Shown one piece after another: positions 22,164 to 33,689 of a stretch of 64,000 bases of DNA. The notes beneath the pieces were generated by a model that saw only the letters and a program-made list of their open reading frames with translations, was not told the origin of the DNA and searched no databases. Positions within the stretch are counted from its first letter, which is position 1; every line of letters begins with the position of its first letter. The DNA is from Clitoria ternatea. Its lineage: Eukaryota > Streptophyta > Magnoliopsida > Fabales > Fabaceae. The position numbers and the translations under genes were made by a program. The DNA is taken from contig CM075670.1 of NCBI GenBank assembly GCA_037962975.1, positions 154,384,501 to 154,448,500 on the forward strand, read 5' to 3'.

Positions 22164-23317
22164 ATGCTTCAAGAAGCTCCCTCTCCTTCTCATTCTCCTC
22201 TTCGCCTTTCCATCACCATGTCTTCCTCCCGCTCTGTCAAGAGGGCAAGGTCCTCCATACCCCAAGCCAACAACCCCCTAGACTTCTCTAGGTTCTTCAC
22301 CTCACCGAGAGACCTCCAAAACTTCATAAAGAAATTTTCAGAAAAAGACATCATCACCCCCCATTTTATTGATGCTCCAACCTTTGAGAACCCCTGTTTT
22401 ACCTTCACTCAACTCCTCCACCATTACAATCTTTTTCCATTCCTAACTCTCAAGGAAGAGTTTTATTACCCTGAACTCATGAGGGTATTTTTCTGCAATG
22501 TGAAACTGGTTGATGGCATATTGGAAGCTAGAGTCAAGAATGTGACTCTTAAAATCACCAACCAACACCTCTCTAAAATCACACAAATTCCCCTCTCCAC
22601 TGCTAAATTTGCCGGGGTCATCCGGAAAATGAATGGGACTTCAATCCCATCCCTGCTCGTCAATCTCTTTGGAAGGCCAACCGTCCTCTCAGCAATCATA
22701 AATTGGTAGGCCACTTAACTCTTAACAACCGACTCCTCCACTTCTTTATGGTCAAAATGCTTATTCCTCGAGGTGGAAATTATGCTTTGGTTGAGGAAAA
22801 TGATGTTCTACTCATGTGGGCAATCATCAATCACAAAGACATCAACTGGATTTAACTCCTCAAGCTCCACATTCTGAAATCCAAGGAGCAACACAAACTG
22901 CCTTATGGCATCTTGCTCACAAAAATCTTTAAGGCTAATGGAGTAGACTTGGCTGGGGAACTTGCTGAAAAAGTGCCCTCTCAAGCTTGCATCAGCACTC
23001 ACCATCTCAACAAAATGGGTATGGTCTGTGTAGCCGGAAGGTGGATCCTCAAGAGTGACAGAATTCATGGCAGTAGCCCATTTGAGGAAGATCATCCCCC
23101 TGTTACTCCTACTCCTGCACCTCAAGGCGAAGCATCCGCTCCACCTGATCCTTTCACTGCTTTGTATGCTCATCTCGATAACCACTTTGATCGCATTGAA
23201 CACTCCCTCCAACAATTCCAAATGACTGAGCAGCAACATTATGAACTCATGCAACAGCGCTATGAGGAGCTCTCTCACCAAATTTCTGAACTCCGTTTCT
23301 TTAATCCGGATAATTAG
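22164..23317 (+). pseudogene. Third ORF of the Sirevirus-like element (plant transposon ORF3, 'Transposase_32'-like)
   Basis: The first part (22164-22709, 181 aa) starts MLQEAPSPSH and contains a globular region with FENPCFTFTQLLHHYNLFPF and FYYPELMRVFFCNV. This pattern matches what I recall as the 'putative plant transposon protein' family (PF20167). Its frame is lost near 22705, and the match resumes in another frame as LTLNNRLLHFFMVKM. A stop TAA interrupts at 22853-22855, and the protein then continues to 23317. The C-terminus is Pro-rich followed by a coiled coil (LDNHFDRIEHSLQQFQMTEQ). In Sireviruses this position is often called env-like, but I see no clear signal peptide or membrane segment. 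Function is unknown. Confidence 0.72.
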
Positions 23318-23465
23318 ATCCATTTTCATGCTTTGGTTTCAGTTGTTCCATGTTCTTTTTTAGTTATGCAAATTTCCCTTCATGTAATTTCCTGCTTTTT
23401 GCAATTTAATCAAATTTTCATTCTGTGATATCTATCTCTTTACTTGAATTTATTATTTTTGATGA

Positions 23466-23785
23466 TTCCAAAGGGGGAGAAAAGATAGAAAATGTTCATC
23501 TGTTCATCTGCATTTTCAAAAACTGGCTGATTAATAACAAGTGAATTAGTTATCTCTAAAGGCTAAGCATGAATTCTTTTTGATAGGGGGAGATTTGTTA
23601 ATACTAAGAGATAAGAGATAATGATATTGTTAAGAGATAAAAGATGCTGAATATTTGAAACTGTGATTAAGAGATAATGCAGCAGATATGTTTTTGCAAG
23701 AGATAGAATTAGAGATAAGTCTTTTGTTTAAAATTAACAACCCTCAAGAGATGAACATGGTTGTCATCATCAAAAAGGGGGAGAA
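23466..23785 (+). other. Multiple polypurine tracts before the Sirevirus 3' LTR
   Basis: Three similar purine tracts lie upstream of the 3' LTR: AAAGGGGGAGAAAAG near 23470, AGGGGGAGA near 23584, and AAAAAGGGGGAGAA at 23772-23785, which abuts the LTR. The last is the likely working PPT. Repeated PPTs are a known Sirevirus trait. No gene lies in 23318-23785. Confidence 0.8.
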
Positions 23786-25272
23786 TGTGTTTGAATATGA
23801 TTTCAGGATCAAGGATTTTTGATAATGACAAAAGGACTCTTGAAGAAACTCTTGGAAAACAAAGAAACAGCATCAGACTGCAAAAACCACGAAGCTAATC
23901 GATTACACAATGAAGTCTAATCGATTATGAAGCCTCTGTTTGTCAAGATAATCGATTACATAACACAGATAATCGATTAAGAAGCCTCTATTTTACAAGC
24001 TAATTGATTATGCACCCAGGTCTAATCGATTATATGGCCACTATTTTGTTAACTAATCGATTGTAACATCAAGTAATCGATTACCAATTGTAAAATTGAA
24101 TGAAGTGAATCAGGTGTTTAAGCTAATCGATTATGGTACATGAAATAATCGATTACCAAGCCATTGGAATGTCCATAATCGATTACAAGGAAGCAGTAAT
24201 CAATTACACAGCTGCGTGACCAAATTCAATGCATCAGGTACCTTATACAATCGATTACCAGGAATGAAGTAATCGATTATCAAGCCTCTGACTTGGTGAT
24301 AATCAATTACCATGTATTGGCTAATCGATTACAGCATGATCTGGAATGAAAAATTCAAGTTGTAATCGATTACAGCTCTAGGCGTAATCGATTACGATAG
24401 TGGGAAAACACATATTAGTGGGAAACCAGCACATGTCTCCACCATTCCTTCAGACCCCCACTATGTGCAACGGCTAGGAAGAAGAAAGGCACTCATCAAG
24501 CTCTCAAATGGCTCTATAAATTCAAGAGGAACTCAAGCATAAAACACACAACTAGTAGCTATCATTCTTCACTTGTTCTTGTGCTTAGTAAGCCACCTTT
24601 CTTGTATATTCTGAGTTTAAATTTGTACATCCTCTCATCTTGAGAGTTAAAGTTTGTGTGATTTTTCACTTGTACATCTACTCTATTAAGAGAGTCATTT
24701 CCTTGTAAACACTTCAACAAACACAAAGGTTTTTCACTCTAGGATTAAGTGGTCACAAAGGTTGGGGTTCAACCTTTGGGTATTGAGAGTTTGAGAGATT
24801 GGGTGGGTTACCCTTTGCTAGTGAGGATTGAATTCTTGAGTGTGGGACACTAGGAAGCTGCAATTGCTCATAGCTTGTATCTCTAAACTTCAATAATGGA
24901 AATCCTCTAAGTGGGTTGCTTAGAGGCGAGACGTACACGGTGTTGGTGGAACTCGTTATATTAGTTTGCAAGCTCCTCTCCCTTAGTCTTTTACTTTCAT
25001 ATACTGCAATTGGTTGATTTGTGTTGATTGATTGTGAATTGCATACTTAAGCTTGTCTAATTTGATACATTTCAAATACTGCCCACTAAGTGTTTGTTAA
25101 ATTGCTTCAGCTATATTTATCCTTGTGGTGCATTGCATACTATCTTTAACTCGATTTCACTTGCATATTCCTGTAAACTTGGATATAAAAATCAAGTTCA
25201 AAGGCATTCCAATCAAAGTTTTTAAAACTCAATTCACCCCTTCTCTTGAGTATTGAGGCCACTTGAACAACA
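23786..25272 (+). repeat. 3' LTR of the Sirevirus-like element
   Basis: It is 1487 bp with the same ends as the 5' LTR, followed by TSD gaatg. The palindrome array spans 23896-24394 with no length change relative to the 5' copy. At least three palindromes have lost the CpG here (TAATTGATTA near 24001, TAATCAATTA near 24197 and 24301) where the 5' LTR keeps it. Confidence 0.95.
24512..24521 (+). promoter_or_regulatory. TATA box in the Sirevirus-like 3' LTR
   Basis: CTCTATAAAT at the position equivalent to the 5' LTR TATA box. It could drive outward transcription into LTR copy A. Confidence 0.55.
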
Positions 25273-27409
25273 GAATGTAATAATGAAATGTTGTTGATGC
25301 CACACCACTATATGTATAGGTGAATCAATGACAATGAATAATATTGCGAAAATCCACAAGTTGATTATGTAGTAATAATGATGAAAATTTAATGAATGAA
25401 GACTATGTATAATACCGTTCTAGTTGATTGTAAGTTTTGACTTGCCATATGATATAAAATATATATATGATATGTTACGTAATGCCAAGGACGCGATTAT
25501 GTTGGGCATAAGTATAATTGCCATATATGTGGAATGATGAATATGCCTCTAATGATTCTAGGCATGGATTAATATTATGATGCTTGCTATGCCTTTTGAT
25601 TTCCATTTGTGGATTGTCATAAAATGATGTTGTGGCCATTGAAATGCCAAGTATATAAATGAATCACCTTGCAGGGTGCCACAAAGGGTGTATCCCTGAG
25701 TGATGATGATATTATGATAATTGTGGTTGAATGAATCACCTTGCGGGGTGCCACGAAGGGTGTATCGCTAAGTGATGATGATATTATGATATTTGTGGTT
25801 GAATAAATCACCTTGTGGGGTGCCACGAAGGGTGTATCCCTGAGTGATGATGATATTATGATATTTGTTGTTCAATGAATCACCTTGCGGGTGCCACGAA
25901 GGGTGTATCCCTGAGTGATGATGATATTATGACAATTGTGGTTGAATGAATCACCTTGCGGGGTGCCATGAAGTGTGTATCCCTGAGTGATGATGATATT
26001 ATGATAATTGTTGTTGAATGAATCACCTTGCGGGGTACCATGAAGGGTGTATCCCTGAGTGATGATGATATTATGATACTTGTTGTTGAATAAATAACAT
26101 TGTGGGGTTCCACGAAGGGAGTACCCAACATGATGATGATATAATGTATGTAATTTGAATAACCTTGCGGGGTTCCATGAAAGGAGTACCCCTTGCGAGG
26201 CGGGAAACCGACGTGATGACAATTGATATATAGATTATGAAATTTTGATATGGTTGTTGCGATCACCTAATTGAATGAAATGGATTCATTGCATATGCAT
26301 TATTAAATAGTTGACATATGCATTAGCCATAGGTGCATGGCATTTGAGGTGGGATAACCACGAGAGATGAAAGACCCCTTGCGAGGTGGAAGTGAATAAA
26401 GATTTAATAAAATGATGATGATGATTGTGAATGCCCTTGATGATAAGTGGCAATGTGATTGTGTATATGCTTGTGCTTGCTTATGTTGTGAATTACGATT
26501 CATGATGTTTGTATGCCTATTATAATAATGTGATGATGATTGAATAATGATTTAATGGTTTTATAGCAAAGCACACATGATGATTATATGCATATATACA
26601 TGATTACAATATATATTATATTCGTCATTTTGAATGTATAACTCACTCTCCCATGTGGTCTTCTTTTTAGCATTGTGATGCCGGTTACCACGGGATGGGT
26701 TTGGATTTTACATTAACGTTTTGGTAAAGGTAAATAGTGGTAGTGGAAGTGCCTTGGCCGACATCAATTGTGAATTTTAATGTATTGAATAAATTGTATA
26801 TAATGATATTGATGATTTAGTGATTTTGGATATGTGTAAGATAATCTTTCGTATTCATTAATGGTGAATATATATATTTAGTATGTAAGAGATGATTTGA
26901 TGAGTACTAAAGGAATTGAAATTTGAATAATGTATATTGACGATGGTGATGCTTGTATTAATGCCACTAGGTGAATAAATAGGTACATATGAGTTATGGG
27001 CAGTGGTAGTAGTTGGGGCATGACCCCGGATGTATATGTATATATATATTTATCTTAGGCAATGCATGTGTACATTGTGAGTGAATAGATGGGTTTTGAT
27101 CCAATAGGTATATGTCGAGTATTTGCATATTTTGCCGAGCCTTTTCTCATATCGTCATATATGGGACTAGGCATTTTCCTGGTATACACATTTTCCTTCC
27201 GCTGTAAGCTCTACTATTTTGTATACCGTTATGGGCAACTTAGTTATCGATCTAGTTTAGTTTATTAAATTTCACCCTTCGACCTTCTGTGATTTGGGCT
27301 TTCGGTGTGACTTCGGACTCATCTTAAAACGTGAAAAATTTACTCGCATTTTTATTAATCTTTATTTTGATCACATCAAGATTCGAGTCTGGAAAACCCG
27401 GGTGTCAAA
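25273..27409 (+). mobile_element. LTR copy A, last segment
   Basis: This continues copy A after the Sirevirus insertion and ends ...GGGTGTCAAA at 27409, followed by TSD cgatg. It includes a 72-bp tandem repeat (25661-26160) and the block 'aactcactctcccatg' at about 26640, also present in Z (32571) and in B (29796). The end (CATATATGGGACTAGGCATTT) matches the end of Z near 33097. No gene is seen. Confidence 0.75.
25661..26160. repeat. 72-bp tandem repeat, seven units
   Basis: Units of 72 bp (one of 71) begin with GAATCACCTTGCGGGGTGCC at 25661, 25733, 25805, 25877, 25948, 26020 and 26092, with a degenerate eighth near 26158. Because 72 is a multiple of three, the repeat creates apparent minus-strand reading frames; these are not genes. 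Confidence 0.92.
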
Positions 27410-30342
27410 CGATGCGGTTTGGTGTAACATCCTGAATTTTAAAATAGAAGATTAATTAAGGGAAATAAATATTGACAAGTTGAATATGAATTGTTTAAGG
27501 TCCCAATAAATTGAATTTATCTAAATTAAGATTTTTTTGGGAATTATTGGTAATTTATGGAGATCGATTAAGCTGAATATGAGCCAGTTGAAATATGGGT
27601 GTCGGACCAAGTATCTCGGAATGAGATGATACTGGTCAGGGCTATAGAGAATAATAATGGGAATCCGAATATACATTCGGAATAATTTTTGGATGAAGTA
27701 TTGACCCCAAACAAAGAGCCTGTTAGTGGCAAAAACGATGAATTTTAATAGAGGAAGCTGAAATAAACCCCAAAAGCCCAAAAATTCTTTCTCTTTTCTC
27801 TTATTCACGTAGACGCTGAAGCTTGGGAAAACACACACTCTATTTCTTCTTCTCTTCACCTTCTTCATTCTCTTTTCTATTCCTCCTCCAACCTTAAGCA
27901 TAACTTGTGCCATCTTCATCTTCCCCATTTTCATATGAAGCTTGGAAGTTTGGGGTTCTTCCTTCTTTTCCTCTCATTTTCGTGCTGTCTCACTCCCTTC
28001 TTGAACCCACTTTGTTGTTGGGTGTAAGGTAAGCTCTTTCATCATTTTTGGATGGGTTAATGATGATATTATAGGGTATTATGATTTAGGGAGAAGATGC
28101 ATGTGCATGGGTGTTTATTAGAGCATTTAATGCTCATGCCCTAGAATGGGTTATTATAAATACAAGTGTTTATGGGAGAAAAATGGTAGTTGGTGCATTA
28201 ATGATGGTAGAGAGTGAAGGTTTATGATGTATTAATGAAGGTGGATGGGTTTTGGAGAAAACCCTAACCTTGGAGTTGGGGGAAAATAGTTAATGTTAGT
28301 TTAAGAATGTGTTTTATGAAGAAATACATGATATTGAAAGATATGAATGTCGGTAGAAGGAGTTTTGTGAAGCTTGGGGATAGGGTTGTCTTGTAACCCT
28401 TGAATTTAATGATGGTGGCTTAATGGGAAGGAATTCCCGAAGCCTAATAAAGAACAAAACGATATTCACAACATGTCTAACATATGTTGTGACATTATAA
28501 ATATGATTATGACTAAATAGAATTGGATTAATGATTTGAATAATTGATTGATTAAGGTTTTACATGAATGTGAATGTAGGACCTATTCCGAATGACGAGG
28601 CGGGATCATCTTATCCATCAGAATTCTTCTCTTGAGGTAGGAGAGGAGTCTAAATTCTAAATGCATGAATTTGAATGTTAGTTAATTGTGGTATATGGTG
28701 TTATGCATGTTAGCCTTGCTTGAATGCTGTAAGAAATGATGACTTGTGGTGTGATGTAGATAATATACTTGGCAACATGCTTTTGTGCATTTAGAATATT
28801 CATGGTGTGTTATGTTACGTTGTATTACCATGAATGTGATATGATTGTTGATGTTGTTTGTTGAGATTGAAAATAAAAAGAATGCCACCCAAAGATTAAA
28901 ACTATTGTGAACAATCAATGTTAATAAAAGCTTGTGGTGTTGACGATGTTGGATGATGAGTGGCATGTGTAGGATGCATAGAGTGAGGAATGCATATGAT
29001 TGCATTTGCATCCATGGCATACTGCATAGCTGCCGGTGTTGGAATTTTAGGGGATTCCCCCGGTTGGCCCAGTGGGAGGGCGGCTCGGTGCACGAGCATG
29101 ATATATTTCCCCTGTGACTTGGTGTATAAGTCACGAAGCTGCCCATGTTGTGCTTCGGGGAGCCACATGTGGTTGACCCTTGTGGGGGGTGGCTCTTGAG
29201 GAGCAGGTGTCCCTGGTGGTCCTTGAGATCACAGCTGCCATGATATAAATCATGGTTGGCTCGCAACACTCTATGTTGATTATGTTGTATACCACGGTCA
29301 TGGTGAAAATGGCCAAGTGTTGCAAGATGGGCGATGCGGTTTGGTACCAGTAAAACTATTGATGATTGCATGCAATTTAAAGAATAAGTGTACACATTTT
29401 ACTACTGCAATAGGGGTGTGGTTAAAAGATCACACTTGAATCCCACAGTTGATGTTGAAATTCCCTTAGTCAGATCTGCAATTGTTGAAATAATCCTTTG
29501 TGCATATGAATTAGTTAAAAGCATTTGCATATAGAAGGTAGTATGCCAAGGTGGTGATGGTGATTGTGAGAGGTGGTACAAATATATTTAAGACAACATA
29601 AAAGTATGAATACCATTTGAAAGTTGTTGTGATAACTCAATGGTTGAGTATTGTGATTATGTATATGCTTGTATGCTTTGTGTGAAATGGTGTTGGTATA
29701 TGTCATGATGAATATTATTGATGTGCAAAGTATACATGTGTGGAAGCCTATATGCATAATCACTTGGTATTCATGTTTATTCCTTTGGAATGTAGACTCA
29801 CTCTCCCATGTTGTCAAATTTAGACTTGTGATGCAGGGTAATTATGGGAAGAGTAAGCATTTTGAAGTATATTTTGACTGTGGAGGTAATTAGTGTATAG
29901 GAAGCGCCTTGGCCGGCGATGTATGTAATCATATGTATTTTGTGTAGCAGGATATGTAATGAATGTGTATTTTAGAAGTCTACTTGATAGATGATTTTGG
30001 AGGGTCATGGGAGAAAATGAGAAATTGTATGTATATCTCATTTTCATTGGTGACCCTAAGTATGTATGAAGGATTAAATTATAATTAAGACTTCCTATGT
30101 GTTGATGAATGGATGAAGAATTATATTTCAGTATTTCTTTTATAAAGCTGATGAGATGAAGAATTAATTTACATATATGATTTTGAAGAGTTGAATGAAA
30201 CTTAAGAGTATGATGTTGCAGAACCAGTTTTAAATGCTCTGAATGATGTTTGATATATAATGCATGTCTGTAGAATGAGTGAAGTTCAATTCCTAGTGTG
30301 CTGTGTTGTGTGAATTTCAAGTCCTGCAGGATATCTTGTAGT

Positions 30343-30695
30343 TTCGCTTAAGCAAGGTGGATTCTCGCCCGAGCGAGAGCCACGCCTGATAGGAAATTGG
30401 TCTCTGGACAATTTCGCTTAGGCGAGATTGAATCTCGCTCAAGCGAAATTGCCCCCGTATTAGTGTTTGCTCTCTGGAGGAATTTCGTAGTATCAGTGTT
30501 TGCTCTCTGGAGGAATCTCGCCCAGGCGAATGGAGTCTCGCCCGAGCGAGGGTGAAGGGATTAGCTACTGGCCTGACTCCGCTCAGGCGAATGGCCAATT
30601 TTCTCAAGCGTAAATGCTAGGAGAATCAGGGGGTTAGCTACTGGAAGAAATCCGCTCAAGCGAAGGGCTTAAGGAATGGCATTCGCCCAAGCGAG
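30343..30695. repeat. CTCGCTCAAGCGAG-type palindrome array in copy B
   Basis: Variants of the palindrome (TTCGCTTAAGCAAG, CTCGCCCGAGCGAG and so on) start at 30343, 30364, 30413, 30434, 30484, 30517, 30537, 30578, 30599, 30651 and 30682. Steps are 21, 49, 21, 50, 33, 20, 41, 21, 52 and 31 bp. A further group lies at 31480-31625. Confidence 0.8.
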
Positions 30696-30780
30696 ACCAT
30701 TAGATGGTGAGTGGGTGAGTTCATGAATGAATTCTGTCTAAGTGAGGATTTTGGAAATAAACTAAGAGGTGGTGGAATTT

Positions 30781-31440
30781 CCGAGTGAATTCCGAGTGAC
30801 TTAAGTCTGAGCCATAGTTTTCCGAGTGAGGAAGGGTACGTAATCCGAGTGAGAAGGCTCTTGAGTGTGATGATCTGGGTAGTGGAGTTCCGAAGGGGAA
30901 TTTCTGAGTCCAGTGTACTTATTCCGAGTGGTGTGTTCCAACCTTGTATTCTCCGAGTGGGAGAACACCGATTGGTGATACTCGGTGTGAGTTGCCCAGA
31001 ATTTTCCCTAGAATAACTCTCCTCGAGTGAAAAAGAGAGGTAGTCGGATTGTAACAAAATGCCGAGTGAAAGCCGAACAGACAATGAGTCGGTCTTGGAA
31101 TGAGATTCCGAGTGAATGACCAAACAGTGGTAAGTCAGTTTCTGGGAAGTTTCCCGAGTGAACCACCGAGTGGGTGAAGTCTCGGAATTGGAGTGAATTT
31201 ACCGAGTGGATGTTGTGTGAGGGAGGACTCGGTCTGGACTACTGTTTCCGAGTAAGGATTGAGTGAATGATGGCTCAGTCAGGGGATCTTGCTGAGTGGT
31301 GAATCTGTGTACTTTGAGTCAGTTTCATGAAGACTCTACTGAGTGAGAACCCGAGTGCTTTGAGTCGGTTTTTAGAGAAGAATACCGAGTGACAACCCGT
31401 GTAATGGGAGTCGGATTTGGAGGAGTTTGCTGAGTGAAAA
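30781..31440. repeat. CCGAGTG heptamer cluster in copy B
   Basis: CCGAGTG and close variants recur throughout, including 30781, 30792, 30822, 30845, 30924 and 30953. Spacing is less regular than in the palindrome arrays. The same heptamer dominates the LARD interior and the Ogre-like LTRs. Confidence 0.75.
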
Positions 31441-31986
31441 TTTAAGTCTTGAAGAGTCTGATTAGGCTTGACCCCGAGAGCGTTTCGCTTAAGCGAGTAA
31501 GTCTCGCCCAAGCGAGTCAATCATAAATTCGAGTCTGGACGCATTTCGCTCAAGACTCGCTGGCTTCGCCCAAACGAGGCATGTATGTCTGGCTCAAGCG
31601 AGTCGGACTTCGCTTGAGCGAGATGATGTCCCTGTTACTCCCTTTTTCCCTTTTCGCCCTGCTACTCCTGTAATGCCAAGAAATGCACTATCCTAATTAA
31701 TTTCTTTCCTTTCTGAAAACTGAGACTTGAACCCACATTATTTTATGGATACCTTAAGTGCAAAATTGGGTTTTATTAATTCCCAGTGGTCGATTTCTTA
31801 AAACAGAATCACATTTATTCATGTGCTCAATTTTCCTTCCGCTTTTTTAATTGAGGAACATCCTTAAAGTTAATCCTTTTAAATTTACCCTCTCATATCT
31901 TCATATATGGGAGTGGCTTATTATAGATCCAGGCATTTTCTAAAAACGCAAAAAATTTACTGTGATTTTTGGGGTGTCTCATTTGG

Positions 31987-32874
31987 TACCAGTAAAATTG
32001 GTGATTATGCATGCATTATGAGATATGTGTACACATTATACTACTGTAGTAGGGGCATGGTTATATGATCATGCTTGAACCCACATTTGGTGTTTATTCC
32101 TACAGTCAGATCTGTATTTGTCGTTGATAATTCCATTATACATATGTACTGGCCTAAGAGCATTTACATATAGCATGGAGATATGCCAAAAGGTGATGAT
32201 TTATAATGATGATTGAGATTGAGATATGATGATGATGAGAGAGGTAAATGAATACCTAAAGGACAACATATAAAATATGAATACAAAGAAAAGATATTGT
32301 ACATAATGGTGTTGTATGTGATGGCCTAATTTGATGAAGGGCTTGTTTGTATATGGTTGATGACGATGATGTTAGCTCATTGTGGCATTGAGAAATGATG
32401 TGTATATGTGTTGTTTTCCCATAAGTTGATTGATGGATATGGTATATGTATATTTTTAGGATGAATGAATTATGATGATTATTGATGATTTTATCAAAGC
32501 ATACATGATGTCAATATGCATATGCACATAATCTCAATTGTATTCATATTCGTCATTTGAAATTTATAACTCACTCTCCCATGTTGTCCATTCTTAGCAT
32601 TGACACAGGAATATCATGGGATGTGGATGAAATTTTAAAGTAAAGCTTTGGTGAAGGTAAATATTGGTAAGGGAATGCCTTGGTCGATAACATTTATTAA
32701 GCATGATGTAATGAATGATTTGTGTATATTGAGATTGATAAATAGTGATTTGTAAACATATATATCTATATATATATATATATCAATGTATGTTGATGAT
32801 GGTGATATTTAAAATGATACCAATTTGGGGATGCATAAGGTCAATTATGAAATATGATTAGTGGATTTGAGTAT

Positions 32875-32905
<31 letters not shown>

Positions 32906-33358
32906 TTGAGGCATCGGGGGTGTAAGGACACTAGGAAATGGATAGCTCATAATTCAATTTAATGATTAATAACTTATGTAAAGGCTACTTACAATTGATG
33001 ATGTAGGATTATGACTCATGTGCATAGTCGGTCATGGCCTAATGGGCTTATATTATATAATTGTATGATTGCTTGAGCCTTTTCTCATATCTTCATATAT
33101 GAGACTAGGCATGTGCCCTGTATACATATTCTTCTTTTGCTGTAAACTCTAATATTTTTTATACACTTATGGGGGTTTTATTTAGCGATCCAGTTATAAA
33201 TTCTCATATCTCACTCTTCGGTTTTCTTGGGTTTGAGTCTTGATGTAATCGTTGAGGCGTTTTGAAATATTTTTAAACGTGAAAAATTTACTTAAATTTT
33301 TATTAAATATTTATCTTGATTACTTCGGGATTCGGGTCTAGAAAATTGGGGTGTGACA
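31987..33358 (+). mobile_element. Right part of outer LTR copy Z
   Basis: This resumes copy Z after the A and B insertions (taccagtaaaattgg) and ends GGGGTGTGACA at 33358, where Athila-like coding sequence begins abruptly. Its first 700 bp match copy B from about 29346. AT dinucleotide runs lie near 32765-32790 and 32880-32905. No gene is present. Confidence 0.72.
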
Positions 33359-33660
33359 ACATGCAGCTATCAAATATCTTTTGACTAAAACAGACTCTAA
33401 ACCTCGATTAATCTGATGGATATTTCTCTTACAAGAATATGACCTTGAAATTAAAGATAAAAAGGGTTGTGAAAATATGGTCGCTAACCATTTGTCCAAA
33501 TTGATAAATGATGAGGTCACTGCCAAGGAAAATGAAATAGAAGAAGAATTTCTTGATGAGAAATTGTTTGAAATAGCAAAAAGGCCATGGTTTACTAACA
33601 TGGCCAATTTTAAAGCAGCAGGAATCCTTTCAAATGATTTAACTTGGTAGCAAAGAATAA
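33359..33660 (+). pseudogene. RNase H C-terminal fragment of an Athila-like gypsy element
   Basis: Read from 33360, the translation gives HAAIKYLLTKTDSKPRLI, a stop, then LLQEYDLEIKDKKGCENMVA and NHLSKLIND, the conserved end of Ty3/gypsy RNase H. The first stop (TGA at 33414) sits where the family has Arg, consistent with CGA to TGA. The 5' part of the element was separated by the Z insertion and is not in the window. Confidence 0.82.
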
Positions 33661-33689
33661 CAAATTTTCAAATATGCCAATAATTTTGT

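Larger units (their letters stand above)
15278..25272 (+). mobile_element. Ty1/copia Sirevirus-like retrotransposon, full length but decayed
   Basis: This 9995-bp element has two 1487-bp LTRs and a perfect TSD gaatg (15273-15277 and 25273-25277). PBS, gag, protease, integrase, reverse transcriptase, RNase H, a third ORF and PPT follow in the Ty1/copia order. Features matching the Sirevirus group as known are a long gag, an extra ORF after RNase H, several PPT-like tracts before the 3' LTR, and palindrome clusters in the LTR. Gag and pol share one frame, broken by stops at 18489-18491 and 19728-19730. The third ORF has a frameshift and a stop. It looks recently inserted but is probably no longer autonomous. 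Confidence 0.95.
27423..31981 (+). mobile_element. LTR copy B (solo LTR, 4.56 kb)
   Basis: Starts TGTAACATCC and ends GGGGTGTCTCA, bounded by a perfect TSD tttgg (27418-27422 and 31982-31986). It aligns with copy A's start, and part of its middle (28900-29345) aligns with copy Z at 2156-2600. It carries an intact copy of the site into which A and B inserted (gatgcggtttggtacc, about 29333). It holds two CTCGCTCAAGCGAG regions (30343-30695 and about 31480-31625) with a CCGAGTG-rich stretch between. No internal domain or gene is present, so it is best read as a solo LTR. Confidence 0.8.

Noticed and set aside
25617..26266. Overlapping minus-strand frames of 70-130 codons
   Set aside because: They follow the 72-bp tandem repeat, whose length is a multiple of three.
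29346..32060. Tandem duplication inferred from 'tttggtaccagtaaaa' at 29341 and 31982
   Set aside because: It is better explained by nesting: the first is inside LTR copy B and the second is the outer copy Z resuming after B, as shown by the TSD tttgg.
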